From Affinibrenneria salicis (GTDB lineage Bacteria; Pseudomonadota; Gammaproteobacteria; Enterobacterales; Enterobacteriaceae), in assembly GCF_008710095.1 (NCBI RefSeq), contig NZ_VYKJ01000001.1, forward strand, positions 186,001 through 250,000: 64,000 nucleotides of DNA. The letters are read 5' to 3'. The notes beneath the pieces are model-generated. The model was given only the letters and a program-made list of their open reading frames with translations. It was not told where the DNA came from and ran no database searches. The position numbers and the translations under genes were made by a program. How positions within the stretch are numbered: the first letter of the stretch is position 1; every line of letters begins with the position of its first letter. Below, one piece after another: positions 19,022 to 30,393 of this stretch.

Positions 19022-19468
19022 ATGAGCAAACAACAGGGATTTACCTTAGCCGAACTGATGGTGGTGATCGCCATCATCGCCATACTCAGTTCCATTGGCC
19101 TGCCCGCCTGGCAAGGATACCTGCGCAAGGCGGCGCTGACCGATATGCTGCAGGCCATGGTGCCCTATAAAACAGCGGTGGATCTCTGCGCGCTGGAAAG
19201 CGGCGACATCGCTGGCTGCAGCGCCGGCAGTCAGGGCATTCCGGACGGTAAAAGTTCGCGCTATATCAGCAAGATCGTCGTGGATAAAGGCGTGATTACG
19301 CTCAGCGGCCAGAGTACGCTGCAGGGGCTGAGCGTGGCGCTCACGCCGAAACGCGAGTCGGACAGCGACGGCCTGCGCTGGACGCGCCGCTGCGCCGTCG
19401 CCGCCGGGTCGGAGAATCTCCAGGCGGCCTGCCAGGATGTTTTTCGTTTCGACGACAGCGCGGGGTAA
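19022..19468 (+). CDS. ppdD: Type IV prepilin major subunit
   Basis: This 148-residue prepilin has a short 6-residue leader ending in Gly, then FTLAELMVVIAIIAILSSI: the prepilin peptidase site with Glu at +5 of the mature protein and the hydrophobic N-terminal helix that packs the pilus core. Cys residues in the C-terminal half (DLCALE, AGCSAG, RRCAV, AACQD) can form the D-region disulphide. The ATG at 19022 has AAAGGAAG upstream; a longer start would place the leader far from the N-terminus. It leads the ppdD-hofB-hofC assembly operon, as in E. coli. The prepilin peptidase is not in this window. Confidence 0.93.
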   Translation: MSKQQGFTLAELMVVIAIIAILSSIGLPAWQGYLRKAALTDMLQAMVPYKTAVDLCALESGDIAGCSAGSQGIPDGKSSRYISKIVVDKGVITLSGQSTLQGLSVALTPKRESDSDGLRWTRRCAVAAGSENLQAACQDVFRFDDSAG

Positions 19469-19473
19469 ACGCC

Positions 19474-20907
19474 ATGCCGCTGACCTCAATGAGCGCGGAA
19501 CTGCAGACGCTTTGCCGTCGTTACCATGCTTTACCTCTGGCGCTGGATGACCAGACCCTGACGGTGGCCGTCAGCGGCGCGGCCGGGGCGGAAATGCTGA
19601 CCGCACTGCGCTTCGCCAGCAACCGACGGGTGCTGGTGGAACAGTGGCCCGCGGCGCGTTTTGAACAACGGATCAATCAGCCGGAAAGCGCCGGCAGCCA
19701 TGCGGCGTCTGACGCAGATACAGAAGCCGCCGACGCCATTGACGGCGACGAACGCGCGGATGCGCCAGTGGTGCAGCTTATCAACCAAACGCTGCGTCTG
19801 GCGATTCAGCGTCGCGCTTCGGATATTCATTTTGAACCCGTGCGGCCGGATTACCGTATTCGTCTGCGCATCGACGGCGTATTGCAAACCGTCAGCGCGC
19901 CGCCGGCCGAACTGGCGTTGCAAATCAACGCGCGGCTCAAGATCATGGCCGGACTGAATATCGCCGAGCGCAGGCTGCCGCAGGATGGTCAGTTCAGCCT
20001 GACGCTGGATCGCCAGCCTTACTCCCTGCGCATCGCCACCCTGCCGGTTCATTTCGGCGAGAAAATCGTATTGCGCATCCTGCAAACCCGCCAGCAGGAA
20101 CTGCGGCTGGAAAATCTCGGGCTGCCCGAACCGGCGCTGCGCCATTTGCGTCGGATACTCAGTCTGCCGCAGGGAATGATACTGGTCACCGGCCCGACAG
20201 GCAGCGGCAAAACGGTGACGCTATACAGCGCGATTCGCTGGCTCAATGACATCACGCGCAACATATGCAGCGTGGAGGATCCGATCGAAATTCCGCTCGA
20301 CGGCATCAACCAGACCGCGATCAACCCAAAAGCCGATCTGACCTTCGCCCGTATACTGCGCGCGCTGTTAAGACAGGATCCGGATGTCATTATGATCGGC
20401 GAAATCCGCGATGCGGAAACGGCCGAAATTGCGGTAAAAGCGGCGCAGACCGGTCATCTGGTGCTGTCGACGCTGCACACCAACTCCGCAGCGGAAACGC
20501 TGACCCGGCTGGCGAATCTCGGTATCCCCGGCTATCTGCTCGCCTCGGCGTTAAAGCTGGTGATAGCGCAGCGCCTGGTGCGCCGGCTATGTCCTCACTG
20601 CCGGCAGCCCGATGAAACGCCGCCGCTATTGCCAGCCGAACTGTGGCGCGGGCCGCTGACCAGCTGGCGCGCGCAGGGCTGCCAGCACTGCTTTTCCGGC
20701 TACTATGGCCGCACAGCGATTTATCATTTGATGCCGGTGACGCCGCCGCTGCAACAGGCGCTGGCCGAAAATCTAACCGCTGCGGCGTGCGGCGGCGTCA
20801 TCCCGCGAACGTCGCTGTTTCATGCCGGTCTGGAGCTGGTTAACCGCGGCGTAACCTCGCTGGCCGAGCTCTATCGGGTTACCGGTCAACTGCCGCTGGA
20901 TGAATAA
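19474..20907 (+). CDS. hofB: Type IV pilus/T2SS assembly ATPase
   Basis: This 477-residue GspE/PilB-family hexameric ATPase powers pilin extension from the inner membrane. Seen: an N-terminal domain resembling the MshEN fold, an Asp/Glu-rich acidic linker at about residues 80-95, Walker A GPTGSGKT at 240-247, the Asp box EDPIEIPL, Walker B MIGEIRDAETAEIA, the His box HTNSAAETLTRL, and two CxxC pairs (LCPHC, CQHC) that bind zinc. It starts 5 bases after the ppdD stop; the ATG at 19474 is preceded by GGGG, while a second ATG at 19489 is also possible. Confidence 0.95.
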   Translation: MPLTSMSAELQTLCRRYHALPLALDDQTLTVAVSGAAGAEMLTALRFASNRRVLVEQWPAARFEQRINQPESAGSHAASDADTEAADAIDGDERADAPVVQLINQTLRLAIQRRASDIHFEPVRPDYRIRLRIDGVLQTVSAPPAELALQINARLKIMAGLNIAERRLPQDGQFSLTLDRQPYSLRIATLPVHFGEKIVLRILQTRQQELRLENLGLPEPALRHLRRILSLPQGMILVTGPTGSGKTVTLYSAIRWLNDITRNICSVEDPIEIPLDGINQTAINPKADLTFARILRALLRQDPDVIMIGEIRDAETAEIAVKAAQTGHLVLSTLHTNSAAETLTRLANLGIPGYLLASALKLVIAQRLVRRLCPHCRQPDETPPLLPAELWRGPLTSWRAQGCQHCFSGYYGRTAIYHLMPVTPPLQQALAENLTAAACGGVIPRTSLFHAGLELVNRGVTSLAELYRVTGQLPLDE

Positions 20908-20931
20908 TCGTCTATTTCAGGGAACAGGTTT

Positions 20932-22137
20932 ATGGCGTTATTGCAGCTATACCGGTGGCAGGCTATCGATAGCGAGGGCGAATTCCATCAGGGAGAATAT
21001 ATCGACGCGCGGCGTCGCGCGGTATTTCTGCGCCTGATTCAGGCGGGATACCAGCCGCTACGCATTACCCGCAGCGGCTATCTGACCGCAAAAGACCGGC
21101 ATCACCAGCAGCGCTGCGGGTTTATCCGCCAACTGGCGACGCTGTTGCAGGCCGGCCTGCCGCTGCTGGAGGGGCTGACCCTGCTGGCGCAGCAGCATGA
21201 ACGGCCGGTCTGGCGCGCAATGCTGCAGGCGCTGGGTCGGCAGGTCAGCGCCGGCAAATCGCTCTCCGACGCGCTGGCGGACTATCCCTGGGCGTTTCCC
21301 GCCGTGTACCGCGCCCTTATCGCCACCGGCGAACTGACCGGCAGGCTGGACGAATGCTGCCTGAAGCTGGCCCGGCAGCAGGAGAAACAGCACCAGCTCA
21401 ACCGTACGGTGAAAAAGTCGCTGCGCTATCCCTGCTTTGTGATGACGATCGCCCTGCTGGTCAGCCTGCTGATGCTGACGCTGGTTTTACCGCAGTTCGC
21501 CCGGCTCTACGCCTCGTTCGACACGCCGCTGCCGGCGTTGACTCGTCTGTTGCTTTCGCTGGCCGACGGGCTTACGCGCGTCGGCGGAGCGGGCGTTTTG
21601 CTGCCGCTGGTTCTGCTGGCCGCCTACTGGCGGCTGCGCCAGCGGCGACCCTCCTGGCGACACCGAGAACAGCGGGCTCTGCTACGCTGCCCGCTGTTCG
21701 CCGATCTGGTGCGCGGTAACTGTTTAAGCCAGATCTTTCATATTCTGGCCATGACGCAGAGCGCCGGGCTGACGCTGCCGGCCGGGTTACAGGCAGTGTG
21801 CGCCACCCTGCACAACCCGCTCTATCGGCAGTTGCTGCTGGAAATGCAGGCCCGACTGCAGCAGGGCGTTGCGCTACACCAGACGCTCAGCGATGCGCGT
21901 CTGTTCCCCGCCCCTTGTCCGCAGCTCATTCGCACGGGCGAGGAATCCGGTACGCTGGACGAGATCTTTCATCAACTGGCCCACTGGCACGAACAGAATA
22001 CGGCGCAGCTGGCGGAAACCCTGAGCCAGACGCTGGAACCGCTGCTGATGCTGATCGTCGGGGTGATCGTGGGAACGCTGGTGGTGGCGATGTATCTGCC
22101 GATATTCCAGCTAAGCGACGTGCTGGCCGGCGCTTAA
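20932..22137 (+). CDS. hofC: Inner-membrane platform protein of type IV pilus assembly
   Basis: This 401-residue GspF/PilC-family protein holds the assembly platform that connects the ATPase HofB to the pilin. Seen: two T2SSF repeats (cytoplasmic RQLATLLQAGLPLLEGL and FHILAMTQSAGLTLPAGL) and three hydrophobic spans near residues 163-185, 220-233 and 368-390. Length equals E. coli HofC. It is 24 bases after hofB in the same operon and ends at a GC-rich stem before convergent guaC. Confidence 0.95.
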   Translation: MALLQLYRWQAIDSEGEFHQGEYIDARRRAVFLRLIQAGYQPLRITRSGYLTAKDRHHQQRCGFIRQLATLLQAGLPLLEGLTLLAQQHERPVWRAMLQALGRQVSAGKSLSDALADYPWAFPAVYRALIATGELTGRLDECCLKLARQQEKQHQLNRTVKKSLRYPCFVMTIALLVSLLMLTLVLPQFARLYASFDTPLPALTRLLLSLADGLTRVGGAGVLLPLVLLAAYWRLRQRRPSWRHREQRALLRCPLFADLVRGNCLSQIFHILAMTQSAGLTLPAGLQAVCATLHNPLYRQLLLEMQARLQQGVALHQTLSDARLFPAPCPQLIRTGEESGTLDEIFHQLAHWHEQNTAQLAETLSQTLEPLLMLIVGVIVGTLVVAMYLPIFQLSDVLAGA

Positions 22138-22155
22138 CCCGGCCCAAAGGCCGGG
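22138..22155. terminator. Stem-loop between convergent hofC and guaC
   Basis: A 7-bp GC stem CCCGGCC / GGCCGGG with a CAAA loop lies immediately after the hofC stop and 8 bases from the guaC stop. It has no T-run, so its termination strength is uncertain. Confidence 0.5.
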
Positions 22156-22162
22156 CAGCCGT

Positions 22163-23206
22163 TCAGTCACTGCCGAAAATACGGTTTTCTTGTTCGGAGA
22201 CGCGAATAAAGGTGGTGCGTTTGGTCAACTCCTTCAGCCGCGACGCCCCGACATAGGTACAGGCGGAGCGCAGCCCGCCCATAATATCGCGCACGGTATT
22301 TGCCACCGGCCCGCGCAACGGCAGTTTGACCGTTTTACCTTCAGCGGCGCGATATTCCGCCACGCCGCCGACATGGCGCGTCATCGCGGATTTGGAGCTC
22401 ATGCCGTAAAACAGCATGAATTTTTCGCCCCGCTCCTCGACGATCGCCCCTTCGCATTCATCGTGCGCGGCCAGCATACCGCCCAGCATGACAAAATCAG
22501 CCCCGCCGCCAAACGCCTTAGCCACATCGCCCGGCACGGCGCAGCCGCCGTCGCTGACAATCTGCCCGCCCAGACCGTGAGCCGCATCGGCGCATTCGAT
22601 TACCGCAGACAGCTGCGGATAGCCGACGCCGGTTTTAACTCTGGTGGTGCACACCGAGCCGGGGCCGATCCCCACCTTAACGATATCCGCGCCGGACAGG
22701 ATCAGTTCTTCCACCATCTCGCCGGTCACCACGTTGCCGGCGCAGATCACTTTGTCGGGAAAGGCTTCGCGCGCTTTCTGCAGGAAGGTAACGAAATGTT
22801 CGGAGTAGCCGTTTGCGACATCGATGCAGATAAATTTCAGCTGGTCGGAGAACGACAGAATCCGTTTCAGTTTGACGAAATCCGCATCGGAGGTGCCGGA
22901 GGACACCATTACGTGGCGCAATACGGAAGGCGACACGCGCTGAATAAACCCCTGCCATTGCTGCTCGGAATAATGCTTGTGCACCGCCGTCAGCACGTCA
23001 AACTCCGCCAGCGCTTCCGCCATCAGAAAGGTGCCGACGGTATCCATATTGGCGGCGATAACCGGTACGCCGGCCCAGTCACAGCCGGCATGCAAAAATC
23101 TGAACTGGCGCGCCAGTTCAACCTCGGCGCGACTTTTAAGCGTCGAGCGTTTAGGACGGATCAGAACATCTTTAAAGCCTAACTTTAAATCTTCTTCGAT
23201 ACGCAT
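22163..23206 (-). CDS. guaC: GMP reductase
   Basis: This 347-residue enzyme reduces GMP to IMP with NADPH and ammonia release, the only route from guanine to adenine nucleotides. Seen: the IMPDH/GMPR barrel, the catalytic Cys186 in [17 protein letters not shown], and no CBS domains, which separates it from IMP dehydrogenase. Length equals E. coli GuaC. It is divergent from coaE, with 172 bases between, where its promoter must lie. Confidence 0.97.
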   Translation of the reverse strand: MRIEEDLKLGFKDVLIRPKRSTLKSRAEVELARQFRFLHAGCDWAGVPVIAANMDTVGTFLMAEALAEFDVLTAVHKHYSEQQWQGFIQRVSPSVLRHVMVSSGTSDADFVKLKRILSFSDQLKFICIDVANGYSEHFVTFLQKAREAFPDKVICAGNVVTGEMVEELILSGADIVKVGIGPGSVCTTRVKTGVGYPQLSAVIECADAAHGLGGQIVSDGGCAVPGDVAKAFGGGADFVMLGGMLAAHDECEGAIVEERGEKFMLFYGMSSKSAMTRHVGGVAEYRAAEGKTVKLPLRGPVANTVRDIMGGLRSACTYVGASRLKELTKRTTFIRVSEQENRIFGSD

Positions 23207-23378
23207 AAGGTTTTATTCCTGGCTAATAACGGCCCATCGCCGCAGCAATGTCCCGCGTGACGAATAATGTTTACGCCCGGGTTATCATACGCGTGAATAA
23301 TCCTGCGACAAGACTGCGAATTTTCCTGGCTTTACGTTAAAATCGACTAAATTTACCGGCATAGTTTCGCAATCGATC

Positions 23379-23984
23379 ATGACATATACCGTAGCGTTAA
23401 CCGGCGGCATCGGCAGCGGCAAAAGCACCGTCGCCGATGAATTCGCGCAACAGGGCATTACGGTGGTGGATGCCGATATCATCGCGCGCCAGGTCGTTGC
23501 GCCAGGCCAGGACGCGCTGCAGGCCATCGTGCAAAGATTCGGGCCGACGATGCTGCTGCCGGACGGTTCGCTGCATCGCGCCCTGTTGCGTCAGCGTATT
23601 TTTAGCTGCGACGACGATAAACGCTGGCTGAATGCGCTGTTGCATCCGCTGATTCATACCGAAACCCGGCGCCAGCTCGAGGCGGCGCACAGTCCGTATG
23701 CCCTGTGGGTGGTTCCCCTGCTGGTGGAGAACCATTTACAGCGCCATGCCGATCGGGTGCTGCTGGTTGACGTCAGCCGGGAGACCCAGTTGACCCGGAC
23801 GCTGGCGCGCGACGGCATCAGCCGCCAGCAGGCGGAAAATATTCTGGCCTCGCAGGCGACGCGCGAACAGCGCCTGGCCTGCGCCGACGACATTATCGAT
23901 AACAATGGTATGCCACAACAGATTGCACCCCGCGTTGCTGCTTTGCATCATCGCTATCTTCAACTGGCAGCATCCGCAACCTGA
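23379..23984 (+). CDS. coaE: Dephospho-CoA kinase
   Basis: This 201-residue cytoplasmic kinase adds the 3'-phosphate to dephospho-CoA, the last step of CoA synthesis. Seen: the P-loop [10 protein letters not shown] at residues 8-17, [10 protein letters not shown] at the substrate site, and the LID/CoA region with [18 protein letters not shown]. It is first in the coaE-zapD-yacG row, 14 bases before zapD, and divergent from guaC. Confidence 0.97.
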   Translation: MTYTVALTGGIGSGKSTVADEFAQQGITVVDADIIARQVVAPGQDALQAIVQRFGPTMLLPDGSLHRALLRQRIFSCDDDKRWLNALLHPLIHTETRRQLEAAHSPYALWVVPLLVENHLQRHADRVLLVDVSRETQLTRTLARDGISRQQAENILASQATREQRLACADDIIDNNGMPQQIAPRVAALHHRYLQLAASAT

Positions 23985-23998
23985 CAGGATTAACCATC

Positions 23999-24751
23999 AT
24001 GAGTGACGTTACCTCAAGCGTATTATTCGAACATCCTCTGAATGAGAAGACCCGTACCTGGCTACGGATTGAATTTTTATTGCAGCAGCTGCATCACAAC
24101 CGTTCGCTCAGCGACATCGGCAACGCGCTGACCTTCTTCCGCGCGGTAGCCGATTTGCTGGACGTGCTGGACCGCGGCGACGTGCGCACCGAACTGCTGA
24201 AAGAGCTGGAACGCCAGCAGCAGAAGCTGCTGCAGTGGGCCGATGTGCCCGGCGTCGACCGGGATCGTATCCATATGCTGCGCCAGCAGTTAAAAGAGCG
24301 CGCCGCGGCGTTAATGTCGGCGCCTCGCATGGGGCAGATGCTGCGCGACGACCGACTGATCGCCATGGTGCGTCAGCGGCTGAGCATTCCCGGCGGCTGC
24401 TGCAGTTTCGATCTGCCCACGCTGCATATCTGGCTGCATCAGCCGAAGGCGGTGAAGGAAGGGGTAGTGGCCGACTGGCTGAGCACCCTGACGCCGCTGC
24501 AGCAGGCGCTGGATATGTCGTTAGATTTAATTCGCCATTCAGGCACTTTTCATCCGCAAACCAGCCTGAATGGTTTTTTCCAGGACAACGCGGCCGATGC
24601 CGACCTGTTGCGCCTGCGCATCACGTCAGATCAGCAGCTGTATCCGCAGATATCGGGGCACAAAACGCGTTATGCGATTCGCTTCCTGTCGCTGGATGCG
24701 GAAAACGGGCAGATCCCTGCTCGTCTGACGTTTGATTTAGCCTGTTGTTAG
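23999..24751 (+). CDS. zapD: FtsZ-binding cell division protein ZapD
   Basis: This 250-residue protein (E. coli YacF/ZapD, 247) binds the FtsZ C-terminal tail and bundles protofilaments at the Z-ring. Seen: the opening [20 protein letters not shown], a long helical N-terminal half and a beta-rich C-terminal half ending RLTFDLACC. There is no signal or membrane span, so it acts in the cytoplasm. It lies between coaE and yacG in one transcription unit. Confidence 0.95.
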   Translation: MSDVTSSVLFEHPLNEKTRTWLRIEFLLQQLHHNRSLSDIGNALTFFRAVADLLDVLDRGDVRTELLKELERQQQKLLQWADVPGVDRDRIHMLRQQLKERAAALMSAPRMGQMLRDDRLIAMVRQRLSIPGGCCSFDLPTLHIWLHQPKAVKEGVVADWLSTLTPLQQALDMSLDLIRHSGTFHPQTSLNGFFQDNAADADLLRLRITSDQQLYPQISGHKTRYAIRFLSLDAENGQIPARLTFDLACC

Positions 24752-24772
24752 TCTGTAAGCCCGGAGCCCGTA

Positions 24773-24967
24773 ATGAACAATGAAACTACCATCGTTAAAT
24801 GCCCGACCTGCCACAAACCCGTGGTCTGGGGGGAACAAAGCCCGTGGCGCCCGTTCTGCAGCAAACGCTGTCAGTTGATCGATTTGGGCGAATGGGCCGA
24901 TGAGGAGAAACGCATTCCCAGTAAGGAAGAGATTTCCGATTCAGAAGAATGGAGCGAAGATCGGTAA
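24773..24967 (+). CDS. yacG: Zinc-binding DNA gyrase inhibitor YacG
   Basis: This 64-residue zinc-finger protein (CPTC at residues 10-13, CSKRC near residue 30) is known to bind GyrB and block gyrase DNA binding. Seen: the acidic C-terminal tail ([10 protein letters not shown]) used for that contact in E. coli. It is the last gene of coaE-zapD-yacG and faces mutT across a strong bidirectional terminator. Confidence 0.96.
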   Translation: MNNETTIVKCPTCHKPVVWGEQSPWRPFCSKRCQLIDLGEWADEEKRIPSKEEISDSEEWSEDR

Positions 24968-24971
24968 TCAT

Positions 24972-25010
24972 CGTTTTCTGGCAAAGGACTTACTTTTTTG
25001 CCAGAAAACG
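24972..25010. terminator. Bidirectional terminator between yacG and mutT
   Basis: The perfect 14-bp stem CGTTTTCTGGCAAA / TTTGCCAGAAAACG encloses an 11-base loop; A/T runs inside both arms give U-tracts in either direction. It lies 4 bases after the yacG stop and 7 bases from the mutT stop. Confidence 0.85.
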
Positions 25011-25017
25011 AATCAGA

Positions 25018-25416
25018 TTAGCGAGAAGATTTAAGCCTGCGGATAATATCCGCATTGGCCGGCGGGAATTCATCCTCCTGCAGTTCATCAACCGGCAGCC
25101 AGCGCATCGGCTGCCCTTCTCTACCCCAGGGTTCACCCTGCCACCGTTCAACCAGAAAGAAATGCAGCGTGATAAGGCGGCCGGGAACGTCCACCTGTTT
25201 ACTCTCGAGAAAATGCGGCTGCAGCGCGGTAATGCCGGTTTCTTCCTGCAGTTCGCGGATTAAACCCTGTTCCGGCGTTTCGCCTTCCTCTACCTTGCCG
25301 CCGGGAAATTCCCACATCCCGCCCATATGCACGCCCTGCGGGCGCCGGGTGATGAAATAACGCTGCTCAGAATTACGAATGATGCCTACCGCAACGGATA
25401 ATTGTTTCTGCGTCAT
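25018..25416 (-). CDS. mutT: 8-oxo-dGTP diphosphatase
   Basis: This 132-residue Nudix hydrolase removes 8-oxo-dGTP from the nucleotide pool and so prevents A:T to C:G changes. Seen: the full Nudix box at residues 40-62 with the metal-binding REL-QEE core (Glu55, Glu58, Glu59). The start at 25416 (MTQKQLSVAVGII) gives the E. coli-like length (129); upstream in-frame codons would run into the secA end. It follows secA by 61 bases on the same strand, as in E. coli. Confidence 0.96.
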   Translation of the reverse strand: MTQKQLSVAVGIIRNSEQRYFITRRPQGVHMGGMWEFPGGKVEEGETPEQGLIRELQEETGITALQPHFLESKQVDVPGRLITLHFFLVERWQGEPWGREGQPMRWLPVDELQEDEFPPANADIIRRLKSSR

Positions 25417-25477
25417 GCGACCAACCTGTGATAATCGTGGAGGCGGTTCAATGCCGTCTCCGCATCTTCCATCCGCA

Positions 25478-28180
25478 TTACTTCTGCAGACGTCCGTGAC
25501 AATGTTTATATTTCTTGCCCGAACCGCACGGGCAGGGATCGTTACGCCCGACTTTACGTTCGGCCTGCGCCGGGCCGCCGTCATCCAGCCCGCTCTCTTC
25601 CTGATGGCTTAGCTGCTGCTGGCGCGCCAGACGCTCCGCCTCTTCCCTGCGTTGCTGTTCGAGCGCTTCGATCTCTTCCGGCATGCGCACCTGAACTTTG
25701 CTCAGCGTACTGATCACTTCATATTTCAGCGACTCCAGCATGGCGGCGAACATCGAGAACGACTCACGCTTATATTCCTGCTTCGGATCCTTCTGCGCAT
25801 AACCGCGCAAATGGATGCCCTGACGCAGATAGTCCATGGCGGCCAAATGCTCTTTCCACAAAGAATCCAGCGTTTGCAGCATCACGCCTTTTTCAAAATT
25901 ACGCAGAACGTCGCTGCCCACCACCTCTTCCTTGCGCTTATAAACGTCAAGCGCCTGCTCGAAAATGCGCTCACGCAGCGTTTCTTCATGCAGTTCCGGC
26001 TCTTTATCCAGCCATTCGGCAATCGGCAATTCAAGATCGAAGTCGTTTTTCAGCCGCTGCTGCAACCCTTCGATATCCCACATTTCCTCCAGCGACTGCG
26101 GCGGAATGTAGCTATCAATAGCGGTTTTGAACACGTCCTGACGGATGCTGTTAATGGTTTCGCTGATATCGGAAACATCCAGCAGCTCATTACGCTGTGT
26201 ATAGATGGCGCGGCGCTGATCGTTCGCTACGTCATCATATTCCAGCAGCTGTTTACGGATATCGAAGTTACGGCTTTCAACCTTACGCTGCGCGTTGGCG
26301 ATCGCCCGGGTCACCCACGGGTGCTCAATGGCTTCGCCTGGTTTCATCCCCAGCTTACGCATCATATTCGACACACGATCGGAGGCAAAAATACGCATCA
26401 GCGCATCTTCCATCGACAGATAGAAACGTGAAGAACCGGCATCGCCCTGACGCCCGGAACGGCCGCGCAGCTGGTTATCGATACGGCGCGATTCATGGCG
26501 CTCGGTACCGATGATATGCAGGCCGCCGGCCGCCAGAACCGCGTCATGACGCTGCTGCCAGGCCTCTTTGATGGCGGCGATCTGCGCCTCATCCGGGTTT
26601 TCCAGATGCGCGATTTCCGCCTGCCAACTGCCCCCCAGCACGATATCGGTACCGCGACCGGCCATGTTGGTGGCGATGGTCACCGCACCCGCCTGGCCGG
26701 CCTGCGCGACGATATCGGCTTCCATGGCGTGAAATTTCGCGTTCAGCACATTGTGTTTAATCCCGGCCCGGGTCAGCGCTTCAGACACCACTTCCGATTT
26801 CTCGATGGAGATGGTCCCGACCAGAATCGGCTGCCCGCTCGCGGAACGCTCTCTGATATCTTCGATAATGGCATCGATTTTTTCCTGTTCGGACATGTAG
26901 ACCAGGTCAGGTAAATCTTTACGGATCATCGGACGGTTGGTCGGCACCACGATGGTGTCCAGCTTATAGATCGAGCTGAACTCAAACGCTTCGGTATCCG
27001 CCGTACCGGTCATGCCGGCCAGTTTTTCATACAGACGGAAGTAGTTCTGGAAGGTAATGGAGGCCAGCGTCTGGTTTTCGTTCTGGATTGGCACCCCTTC
27101 TTTCGCTTCCACCGCCTGATGCAGGCCGTCGGACCAGCGCCGGCCCTGCATGGTGCGGCCGGTATGTTCATCGACGATAATCACTTCGCCGTCTTTCACG
27201 ATGTAATCCACATCGCGCGCGAACAGAACATGCGCGCGCAGCGCCGCCGTCACGTGGTGCATCAGCATAATGTTGGCCGGCGAATAGAGCGACTCGCCCT
27301 CGGCCATAATGCCTTCTTTAACCAGCAGCTCCTCCACCAGCACCAGACCGCGTTCGGTCAGGTTAACCTGGCGCGACTTCTCGTCCACGGAAAAATGGCC
27401 TTCGCCCTGGAAGGTATCCGAATCCTCTTTTTCCTGACGAATCAGATGAGGGATGATCTTGTTGACGCGGATATACATTTCCGAGCTGTCTTCCGCCGGT
27501 CCAGAGATAATCAGCGGCGTACGGGCCTCATCGATCAGAATGGAGTCGACTTCATCCACCAGCGCGTAGTAGAGCTTACGCTGTACGCGCTCTTCCGGGC
27601 TAAACGCCATGTTATCGCGCAGGTAGTCGAAGCCGTATTCATTATTGGTGCCGTAGGTAATATCCGCGGCGTAGGCTTCGCGCTTCGCGACGGCAGGCAT
27701 GCCCGGCAGGTTGATCCCAACCGTCAGGCCGAGGAATTCAAACAGCGGACGGTTGTTTTCCGCATCGCGCTGCGCCAGATAGTCGTTGACTGTCACCACA
27801 TGAACGCCGCGTCCGGTCAGCGCGTTCAGGTAGGCAGGCAGCGTCGCGGTCAGGGTTTTACCTTCACCGGTACGCATTTCCGCGATGCAGCGTTCGTTCA
27901 GCACCATGCCGCCAATCAGCTGTACGTCAAAGTGACGCATGCCGAATACGCGCTTACTGGATTCGCGCACCACGGCGAAGGCTTCAGGCAACAGCGCCTC
28001 CAGCGTTTCTCCCTTTGCCAGACGGGCACGGAATTCGCCGGTTTTGGCCTTCAGTTGCTCATCGGACAACGGCTCCATTTCCGGTTCCAGACGATTGATC
28101 ACCTCAACGATTTTACGCATACGACGCAGAGTGCGATCGTTACGGCTGCCAAAAACCTTGGTTAACATTTTAATTAACAT
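25478..28180 (-). CDS. secA: Preprotein translocase ATPase
   Basis: This 900-residue motor pushes unfolded preproteins through SecYEG. Seen: Walker A MRTGEGKT at residues 102-109, the DEAD-like [20 protein letters not shown], a preprotein-crosslinking and helical scaffold region, and the zinc-binding tail [14 protein letters not shown] that contacts SecB and lipids. Length matches E. coli SecA (901). It lies 115 bases after secM, whose translational arrest is expected to unfold an RNA hairpin over the secA ribosome site and raise SecA synthesis when export is slow. Confidence 0.98.
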   Translation of the reverse strand: MLIKMLTKVFGSRNDRTLRRMRKIVEVINRLEPEMEPLSDEQLKAKTGEFRARLAKGETLEALLPEAFAVVRESSKRVFGMRHFDVQLIGGMVLNERCIAEMRTGEGKTLTATLPAYLNALTGRGVHVVTVNDYLAQRDAENNRPLFEFLGLTVGINLPGMPAVAKREAYAADITYGTNNEYGFDYLRDNMAFSPEERVQRKLYYALVDEVDSILIDEARTPLIISGPAEDSSEMYIRVNKIIPHLIRQEKEDSDTFQGEGHFSVDEKSRQVNLTERGLVLVEELLVKEGIMAEGESLYSPANIMLMHHVTAALRAHVLFARDVDYIVKDGEVIIVDEHTGRTMQGRRWSDGLHQAVEAKEGVPIQNENQTLASITFQNYFRLYEKLAGMTGTADTEAFEFSSIYKLDTIVVPTNRPMIRKDLPDLVYMSEQEKIDAIIEDIRERSASGQPILVGTISIEKSEVVSEALTRAGIKHNVLNAKFHAMEADIVAQAGQAGAVTIATNMAGRGTDIVLGGSWQAEIAHLENPDEAQIAAIKEAWQQRHDAVLAAGGLHIIGTERHESRRIDNQLRGRSGRQGDAGSSRFYLSMEDALMRIFASDRVSNMMRKLGMKPGEAIEHPWVTRAIANAQRKVESRNFDIRKQLLEYDDVANDQRRAIYTQRNELLDVSDISETINSIRQDVFKTAIDSYIPPQSLEEMWDIEGLQQRLKNDFDLELPIAEWLDKEPELHEETLRERIFEQALDVYKRKEEVVGSDVLRNFEKGVMLQTLDSLWKEHLAAMDYLRQGIHLRGYAQKDPKQEYKRESFSMFAAMLESLKYEVISTLSKVQVRMPEEIEALEQQRREEAERLARQQQLSHQEESGLDDGGPAQAERKVGRNDPCPCGSGKKYKHCHGRLQK

Positions 28181-28295
28181 AATAATTTTTTATCTCAACG
28201 ACGCCACCGCGCAGGTGGCTTACGGCACCATAAAACAGGGATATCCCGACATTCGGTTACGGCAGCCGATGGCTGCGCGCTATACATTCATTCAC

Positions 28296-28802
28296 TCAGG
28301 CCGTATGCGGCCCTGCGCGAATACCCTGTATCTGAGCCAGCCAAAGCCCGGTATGATGGGAAAGAAAGGCGGGAGGAACGGCACGTTCCGTCCGGCGGAT
28401 AATCGCCGGCGGTTTGGATTCATGGGTCAGCAACGCATTGAGCGTATCCAACAGCACCAGATGATGATCGGCCGCCAGTTGCGTTGCCGCCGCCGGCGCA
28501 CTCGCCGTTTGCGGCGTGGACAGCGCGAAGGACAGATGACGGATCACCGTGCGGATCGCGTGCTGATGCCAGTAGTCGACGCTGAAAGCGCGCCGGTGCC
28601 CCTCTTTGAGCGACACCAGCGCGGTCAGATTCACCGGATGGCGGCCGGCCGGACCGGAGACCGTACTCGACAGGGAAGTCTGATTCTGGGAATCGGTCAG
28701 GCAAGCGGGCAGGCCAAGGCTCGCCGCGACCATCCCCAACAGGAGATGCGGCCAGAAATAACGTCTGCCAAATTGTCGCCAACGATTTAGAATACCAATC
28801 AC
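28296..28802 (-). CDS. secM: Secretion monitor with C-terminal arrest peptide
   Basis: This 168-residue exported protein stalls its own ribosome so that secA can be translated. Seen: an N-terminus close to E. coli SecM ([27 protein letters not shown]) with a long signal peptide, the conserved [19 protein letters not shown] middle, and the arrest core W154[11 protein letters not shown]165, followed by only three residues. Differences from the E. coli motif: the residue five before Trp (Phe150 there) is His149, and Ile156 is Leu155. It starts 24 bases from a divergent DUF721 gene. Confidence 0.95.
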   Translation of the reverse strand: MIGILNRWRQFGRRYFWPHLLLGMVAASLGLPACLTDSQNQTSLSSTVSGPAGRHPVNLTALVSLKEGHRRAFSVDYWHQHAIRTVIRHLSFALSTPQTASAPAAATQLAADHHLVLLDTLNALLTHESKPPAIIRRTERAVPPAFLSHHTGLWLAQIQGIRAGPHTA

Positions 28803-28826
28803 TTATTTAGTCCGCCGGAGCCTGAT

Positions 28827-29354
28827 ATGCGTGATAGCCGCCCACAATCACTGGAATTCCTGTTTGATAGCGCATCGGACGCTGGTAATGGCCCGTTGCG
28901 CGACATACAACAACGCGCGCTGGCGCTGCTGAAACTCAATCGGGCGGTGCGCGGACTGTTACCCGCACAGCTTCACCCCTGGTGCCGTGTCGCCAACTAC
29001 AGACAGGGCCTGCTGGTGCTGGAGGCGGCCAGCGCTAACTGGCTGATGCGGCTGCGTTATGAGCAACCGACGCTTCTCTCAGCATTACGCGCACAAATAT
29101 TACCATCATTGGCTTCGATCGACATCAGGATTAATCCAGCGCTGGCCGCAAAAGGCCATGAAATCGTGCAAAATAACGGCAATAGCGCTCAACCTGCGGT
29201 TCAGCAGGCGCCGCGACGTCAGCTTAGTACGCAAAGCGCACAAACGTTGAGGGATTTAGCGGGTCACAGCCCGGAGAAATTACGGAAAATATTAGAACGA
29301 CTGGCTTCACTGGCCGGAGAGAGTACCAGTAAAACCAGTCGTGATAGTGACTAA
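28827..29354 (+). CDS. DUF721 / DciA-like protein
   Basis: This 175-residue protein carries a DUF721 (DciA-type) domain in its first ~110 residues: ALLKLNRAVRGLLPAQLHPWCRVANYRQGLLVLEAASANWLMRLRYE (in pieces, residues 31-77) is the typical strand-turn-strand core, followed by a basic, Gln/Ser-rich tail. DciA loads replicative helicase DnaB in many bacteria; enterics are thought to use DnaC instead, so this may be a relic or a moonlighting protein. GGAG lies upstream of the ATG. It is divergent from secM with a 24-base gap, and convergent with lpxC 13 bases away. Function here is uncertain. Confidence 0.75.
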   Translation: MRDSRPQSLEFLFDSASDAGNGPLRDIQQRALALLKLNRAVRGLLPAQLHPWCRVANYRQGLLVLEAASANWLMRLRYEQPTLLSALRAQILPSLASIDIRINPALAAKGHEIVQNNGNSAQPAVQQAPRRQLSTQSAQTLRDLAGHSPEKLRKILERLASLAGESTSKTSRDSD

Positions 29355-29367
29355 AAGCGTAACTGTA

Positions 29368-30330
<963 letters not shown>

Positions 30331-30393
30331 CTACCCTAAAGCTGGCAGGACAGTTTAGCACAAAGAGCGGAGATTCCAACGTTATACGGAGCG

